A stretch of DNA of 64,000 nucleotides from Candidatus Pseudobacter hemicellulosilyticus. GTDB taxonomy: Bacteria > Bacteroidota > Bacteroidia > Chitinophagales > Chitinophagaceae. Position 1 is the stretch's first letter; every line of letters starts with the position of its first letter. The DNA lies in assembly GCA_029202545.1 (NCBI GenBank), contig CP119311.1:744001-808000 (forward strand), in the 5' to 3' direction. Below, one piece after another: positions 60,220 to 64,000 of this stretch. A program made the position numbers and the translations under genes. A model generated the notes under the pieces. The model was not told the DNA's origin. It made no database searches and saw nothing but the letters and a program-made list of their open reading frames with translations.

Positions 60220-62283
60220 ATGAAACAACTGGTCCTATCATCCGGCTTCCTTATCCTGCTTCTTACAGGTACCGCGCAGACACCCGCCACTGACACAGCC
60301 CATGTGCTGGACGCCGTAGTGGTACAGGCTTATGAGCAGCAGCGGCAACTGAAAGAAGTGGGGGCCGCCATCAATTATATTGGCCCCGAACAGCTGGCCC
60401 GTTTCAACACGACCAGCATCCTGCCGGCGCTCAACGCCACACCCGGTGTGCATATGGAAGAACGTTCGCCCGGCAGCTTCCGCCTGAACCTGCGGGGCAG
60501 CACCCTCCGCTCCCCTTTTGGCGTCCGCAATGTAAAAGTATACTGGAACCAGCTCCCTTTCACGGATCCGGGCGGCAATACCTATCTCAACCAGCTCAGC
60601 TATTTTAATATTCATTCCCTGGAAGTGATCAAGGGCCCTGCCAGCAGTTTGTATGGGGCCGGTACCGGCGGTGCGGTACTGATCAGCAGCCAGCCCGATA
60701 ACTGGCAGGCCGGCGCCACCCTGGGGTATACCAGGGGCAGCTTCAATATGGGCAACCTGCAATTCCAGCTGAACCTGGGAACGGATGCACAAAGACATTC
60801 TATCGGCTATAACCGATTATCAAGTGATGGTTACCGTGAGCATACGAATATGCGCCGGGATGTAGCTACCTGGGAAACACGCTTTCAGCTGAATGAGCGG
60901 CAGCAACTGCAAACCGCCGTCCTCTATGGCGATCTTTATTACCAGACCCCCGGCGGCCTGACACAGGCAGAATACCAGGCCAATCACCGCGGGGCCCGCC
61001 CGGCGGCCGGCGGCTTTCCCAGTGCGGAAACAGCACAGGCTGCTATCCGGCAGCAGACCTTCCTGGCTGGTATCACCCATCAGTACCAGTTCAGCAGCCA
61101 GTTCCGGAACACCAGTACGGTGTATGGCGCTTTTTCACAGGTTAAGAACCCTACTTTCCGCAACTACGAAAAAAGGATGGAGCCGCATTTCGGCGGCAGG
61201 ACCGTATTCAATTACGCACTTGATCTTGGTTCGTCCCAAATAAAACTGTCTTTTGGCGGCGAAGCACAGCGGGGATTTTTCAATACCAAAACCTTTCAGA
61301 ATAACCAGGGCCGGCGGGATGCGTTACAGACCGACGATGAGATCGATAACTGGTTGTATTCCGCTTTCCTCCAGGGTGATCTGCAAGTGCCCGGCGGCTG
61401 GACCCTCTCGGCCGGCCTGAGCCTGAACCAGTCTTCCGTTACCATCAACCGGGTCTCCATCCCTTCCTTTGATCCGCAGAAGCGGACCTATAGCGGGGAA
61501 TGGGCGCCAAGGGTAGCCTTATCCAAAAAACTGCAACCGGGATTGCTGGTCTATGCCAGCCTGTCACGCGGGTTCTCCCCACCTACCCTGCAGGAGATCC
61601 TGCCCAGCACCATGGTCATCAGCACTGACCTGGAGGCGGAGCATGGCCTGAACTATGAGGTGGGTGTTAAAAGCAGCTGGCTCAACAACCGGTTATATAT
61701 AGAAGTGAATGCTTTTTATTTCCAGCTGAAGCAGGCAATTGTTCAGCGGCGTGATGCCAGCAATGCCGATTATTTTGTGAATGCGGGCGCTACCCGGCAG
61801 CGGGGCCTTGAATCACAGGCCAGCTACCAGCTGCTGCCCCGCCAACAGGGTTGGCTGACCGCAGCAAGGATCTGGGCCAGTCATACCTGGAGTCATTTCC
61901 GTTATCAAGATTTCAAACAGCTCAGCAATGATTTCAGTGGCAACCAGCTGCCCAGTGTGGCGCCGCATACGGTGGCCGCCGGCCTGGACCTGGATACCCG
62001 TCCGGGACTCTACGCCCACCTCACCTGGACCTATAGTGATCCTATTGCCCTCAATGATGCCAATACCGTTACGGCCAGCTCCTACCAGCTGGCAGGCGGA
62101 AGGATCGGCTGGAAGCGGGCTTTGGCCAAAGACATAGGGCTGGACCTTTTCCTGGGTATGGACAATCTCTTTGATGCAGCATACAGCTTGGGCAATGATA
62201 TCAATGCAGCCGGCGGGCGGTATTATAATCCTGCGGCCGGCGCCAACTGGTTTGGCGGACTCACCCTCCGGCACAACTGGTAA
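60220..62283 (+). CDS. TonB-dependent receptor of a cobalamin/cobinamide salvage locus
   Basis: A 687-residue outer-membrane receptor with signal peptide (LVLSSGFLILLLTGTAQ), TonB box-like segment near DAVVVQAY (about 30-37), plug domain (about 40-155, VKVYWNQLPFTDPGGNTYLNQ, VIKGPASSLYGAGTGGAVLI) and a barrel ending NWFGGLTLRHNW. It lacks the extra N-terminal domain of the receptor at 4.8-7.6 kb. The following genes (DUF6580, CWC, cobU, cobT) point to a corrinoid as ligand, i.e. a BtuB-like role. That assignment is contextual. The 99-bp leader is too short for a complete cobalamin riboswitch. Confidence 0.82.
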   Translation: MKQLVLSSGFLILLLTGTAQTPATDTAHVLDAVVVQAYEQQRQLKEVGAAINYIGPEQLARFNTTSILPALNATPGVHMEERSPGSFRLNLRGSTLRSPFGVRNVKVYWNQLPFTDPGGNTYLNQLSYFNIHSLEVIKGPASSLYGAGTGGAVLISSQPDNWQAGATLGYTRGSFNMGNLQFQLNLGTDAQRHSIGYNRLSSDGYREHTNMRRDVATWETRFQLNERQQLQTAVLYGDLYYQTPGGLTQAEYQANHRGARPAAGGFPSAETAQAAIRQQTFLAGITHQYQFSSQFRNTSTVYGAFSQVKNPTFRNYEKRMEPHFGGRTVFNYALDLGSSQIKLSFGGEAQRGFFNTKTFQNNQGRRDALQTDDEIDNWLYSAFLQGDLQVPGGWTLSAGLSLNQSSVTINRVSIPSFDPQKRTYSGEWAPRVALSKKLQPGLLVYASLSRGFSPPTLQEILPSTMVISTDLEAEHGLNYEVGVKSSWLNNRLYIEVNAFYFQLKQAIVQRRDASNADYFVNAGATRQRGLESQASYQLLPRQQGWLTAARIWASHTWSHFRYQDFKQLSNDFSGNQLPSVAPHTVAAGLDLDTRPGLYAHLTWTYSDPIALNDANTVTASSYQLAGGRIGWKRALAKDIGLDLFLGMDNLFDAAYSLGNDINAAGGRYYNPAAGANWFGGLTLRHNW

Positions 62284-62358
62284 CACACAGTTGTGCAGAA
62301 CTTCGTTTTGCCATTGATAGCCCCATTGGTTACATTTGTCACCTTACAATGCAAGCCT

Positions 62359-62949
62359 ATGTCATTGAAAAAGTGGAACCCAAGGACAATTGTTTTATTG
62401 GTATTTATTACAGTGGTGGCGCTGCTGCGGGTATTTTTTACCGCCGAAGCCAGTATGAGCCCCCTGGCCACTTTCACCCCGATAGGAGCCATGGCCCTTT
62501 TCGGGGGCGCCTATTTCAATAGCAACATAAAGGCATTGTTATTTCCCCTGCTCACACTCTGGATCAGTGATATTTTCCTTAACCGGTTTGTGTATTATGG
62601 CGAATGGGTCTTCTTCTTTGAAGGCTTTGTCTTCACCTATGGCGCTTTTGCACTGATAGCCCTGAGCGGCAAATGGCTGATCCGCAAGGTAACGGTCAGC
62701 AATATTGTACTGGCCTCTTTTGTGGCTGTGCTGATCCACTGGATTGGCACCAGTCCCGGCTGTTTCCTGGTGCCGGAGCCCATGTATCCCCAAACCTGGG
62801 GCGGCTATTTCACCAGCCTGGTAGCGGCCATTCCCTATGAGCGGAATTTCCTGATCGGCACTTTACTGTACAGCGGGGTGTTGTTTGGCGGTTTTGAATG
62901 GCTGCAGCACCGGTATAAGTCTCTCCAATTCCATACCCTGGCATCCTGA
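62359..62949 (+). CDS. DUF6580 family inner-membrane protein, candidate corrinoid transporter
   Basis: A 196-residue protein with about six hydrophobic helices from ATG 62359 (MSLKKWNPRTIVLL); a GTG 22 codons upstream is less likely. Family features are SPLATFTPIGAMALFGGAYF (about 34-53), TLWISDIFLNRFVYY and YPQTWGGYFTSLVAAIPYERNFLIGTLLYSGVLFGG at the end. The only cysteine is C135 (TSPGCFLVPEP). Its size and topology resemble substrate-binding (S-component-like) membrane proteins such as BtuM. Set between a TonB receptor and cobU, an inner-membrane corrinoid uptake role is inferred. Confidence 0.7.
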   Translation: MSLKKWNPRTIVLLVFITVVALLRVFFTAEASMSPLATFTPIGAMALFGGAYFNSNIKALLFPLLTLWISDIFLNRFVYYGEWVFFFEGFVFTYGAFALIALSGKWLIRKVTVSNIVLASFVAVLIHWIGTSPGCFLVPEPMYPQTWGGYFTSLVAAIPYERNFLIGTLLYSGVLFGGFEWLQHRYKSLQFHTLAS

Positions 62950-62954
62950 TCAGC

Positions 62955-63203
62955 ATGTGCAAGCATGAGGAAAAGAAATGCCCCAGGTGCCTGTCGCCCT
63001 TTGAATGCAAAGTGGGTGATATCAGTCATTGCCAGTGTTATGGCATCACGCTGAATTTGGAGCAGCGCAAATTCCTTGAAGAACGTTATGGTGAATGCCT
63101 GTGCAGGCAGTGCCTGATGGAATTACAGCAGCGCGATATCCTTTTCAAAGAAAAATATTTACTGAATGGCCACCCTGATCTTCATCACCGGCGGCGCCCG
63201 TAG
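62955..63203 (+). CDS. Cysteine-rich CWC-family protein
   Basis: An 82-residue soluble protein with nine cysteines (C2, C9, C12, C18, C26, C28, C48, C50, C53) in CPRC, CQCYG and CLCRQC motifs, matching the CWC family of small zinc- or metal-binding proteins. It begins five bases after the DUF6580 stop and overlaps the cobU start by 38 bp, so it is translationally linked to cobU. Function is unknown; the consistent placement in corrinoid gene sets suggests a metal or cofactor-handling role. Confidence 0.8.
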   Translation: MCKHEEKKCPRCLSPFECKVGDISHCQCYGITLNLEQRKFLEERYGECLCRQCLMELQQRDILFKEKYLLNGHPDLHHRRRP

Positions 63204-63696
63204 CGGCAAAAGCAGGTATGCGCAGGAACTGGCACTGCAGCTCAGTGATGATCCAGTATATGTAGCCACTGCCCGGCGATGGGACGATGAGTTCGATCAG
63301 CGGATACAACGCCACCAGCAGGAAAGGGATCAGCGATGGACTTCTGTCGAAGAAGAGAAATATCTCTCCCGCCTTCCGCTGGAAGGAAGGGTTGCCGTGA
63401 TAGATTGTGTAACCCTCTGGCTGACCAATTTCTTCACCGACCTGGACCAGGATACCAGTCTTTGCCTGGAAGCCTGCCAGTCGGAGATCCGTTCCCTTTG
63501 TCAACTGCAAGGCACTTTTATCATTATCAGCAACGAGATAGGCATGGGACTACATGCAGAGACCGCCATGGGCCGTCGTTTCACCGACCTGCAGGGCTGG
63601 ACCAACCAGTTCCTGGCAGCCACCGCACAGAGGGTGATCTTCATGGTAAGCGGCCTGCCGCTGCTGATCAAAGATTCCATTCAAGAACCTATTTAA
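63166..63696 (+). CDS. cobU: Adenosylcobinamide kinase / adenosylcobinamide-phosphate guanylyltransferase
   Basis: A 176-residue bifunctional enzyme of the nucleotide-loop branch of B12 assembly: it phosphorylates adenosylcobinamide and attaches GMP. The P-loop GGARSGKS (9-16), the guanylylated-His motif RIQRH50QQERD, the DCVTLWLTNFF block and ISNEIGMGLHAETAMGRRFTD are present. Length is normal. The start overlaps the CWC gene, and cobT follows 16 bp downstream. Confidence 0.94.
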   Translation: MATLIFITGGARSGKSRYAQELALQLSDDPVYVATARRWDDEFDQRIQRHQQERDQRWTSVEEEKYLSRLPLEGRVAVIDCVTLWLTNFFTDLDQDTSLCLEACQSEIRSLCQLQGTFIIISNEIGMGLHAETAMGRRFTDLQGWTNQFLAATAQRVIFMVSGLPLLIKDSIQEPI

Positions 63697-63712
63697 AGCA
63701 CAACTCAACTCC

Positions 63713-64000
63713 ATGGCTTCCGGAAAAACGATGGCTTCCCTCACCGAGAAACTACAGCAGCGTATCAATGCCAAAACAAAACCACCCGGTTCACTGGGCC
63801 GGCTGGAAGAGATAGCCCTGCAGGTGGGGCTGATCCAGGAAACGCTCACCCCTGTTATCACCTATCCGCATATTATTGTTTTTGCCGGCGATCATGGTAT
63901 TGCCAAAACCGGGCTGGTGAATCCCTATCCGCAGGAAGTGACCGCCCAGATGGTGCTTAACTTTTTACAGGGCGGCGCGGCCATCAATGTGTTCTGCCGG
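63713..64000 (+). CDS. cobT: Nicotinate-nucleotide-dimethylbenzimidazole phosphoribosyltransferase, N-terminal part
   Basis: The frame is open from ATG 63713 to the window edge (96 codons). The family motif KPPGSLGRLEEIA and the segments IVFAGDHGIAKTGLVNPYPQEVTAQMV and GGAAINVFCR identify CobT, which activates the lower-ligand base for B12. The N-terminus contains a short duplication (MASGKTMASL), so the second ATG at 63731 is an alternative start. It follows cobU by 16 bp, and the rest of the gene lies outside the window. Confidence 0.92.
   Translation, partial: MASGKTMASLTEKLQQRINAKTKPPGSLGRLEEIALQVGLIQETLTPVITYPHIIVFAGDHGIAKTGLVNPYPQEVTAQMVLNFLQGGAAINVFCR

Noticed and set aside
1..64000. 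tRNA, rRNA and CRISPR arrays
   Set aside because: I looked for T-loop motifs, rRNA blocks and regularly spaced repeats by eye and saw none; a dedicated RNA search would be needed to exclude small RNAs.

Overview
The window is chromosomal DNA of a Bacteroidota bacterium, most likely family Chitinophagaceae. The evidence is a complete gldK-gldL-gldM-gldN type IX secretion/gliding core, DUF4783, DUF4271 and CWC-family proteins, many promoters with the Bacteroidota -7 element TAnnTTTG placed just before start codons, few Shine-Dalgarno sequences, and TonB-dependent receptors with a carboxypeptidase-regulatory-like N-terminal domain. Coding density is high and base composition is about even to moderately GC-rich, except in a visibly AT-richer toxin-antitoxin island at 16.1-16.85 kb.

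Layout. 0-1.6 kb: an intact two-ORF insertion sequence of ISAon1/ISL3 type, inserted between the stop codon of an unidentified gene and that gene's probable terminator. 2-3.2 kb: a secreted transglutaminase-like protein. 3.3-10.9 kb: a phosphorus-acquisition locus. An OprO/P-type porin, a large TonB-dependent receptor and a surface beta-helix lipoprotein are on the minus strand. They diverge from a DUF47 (PhoU-like) protein and a PiT phosphate transporter. The porin and receptor promoters carry 11-bp-phased repeats resembling PhoB/PhoP boxes at the same distance (20 nt) from the same -7 element. 11.1-14.1 kb: rfbA, galE and a stand-alone C-terminal transketolase subunit. 14.2-16.0 kb: an ECF sigma factor, a membrane protein with a threefold N-terminal repeat (putative anti-sigma) and a small Spy-like secreted protein. 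16.1-16.85 kb: a ParE/RelE-type toxin-antitoxin pair with an overlapping third small ORF.

16.9-23.5 kb: the rod-shape (elongasome) operon mreB-mreC-mreD-mrdA-rodA, followed by an MBL-fold hydrolase. 23.8-30.1 kb: purD and a tryptophan 2,3-dioxygenase family gene, then POT and OPT peptide transporters. 30.3-36 kb: housekeeping genes apaG, icd, a SUI1-family gene, nadC, DUF4783 and gpmI. 36-38.8 kb: a second sigma factor, a protein with an inner-membrane helix plus a predicted outer-membrane barrel, and a lipoprotein. 38.9-40.7 kb: uvrC. 41-45.9 kb: gldKLMN. 46-54.5 kb: a DUF255/YyaL protein, hemD, a DUF4271 protein, a BamA-like barrel, hemW and gpsA. 54.6-57.5 kb: a TolC/HlyD-type efflux pair without an adjacent pump. 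57.6-60.1 kb: a trans-sulfuration enzyme translationally coupled to an amino-acid permease. 60.2-64 kb: a cobalamin/cobinamide salvage locus (TonB receptor, DUF6580 membrane protein, CWC protein, cobU and the start of cobT) running off the right edge.

Most genes are ordinary core functions. The parts most worth a second look are the phosphate locus with its phased repeats and unexplained beta-helix partner, the two sigma-factor loci with unusual membrane partners, the three-gene toxin-antitoxin island, and the DUF6580 protein as a candidate inner-membrane step in B12 uptake. No rRNA, tRNA or CRISPR array was recognised.
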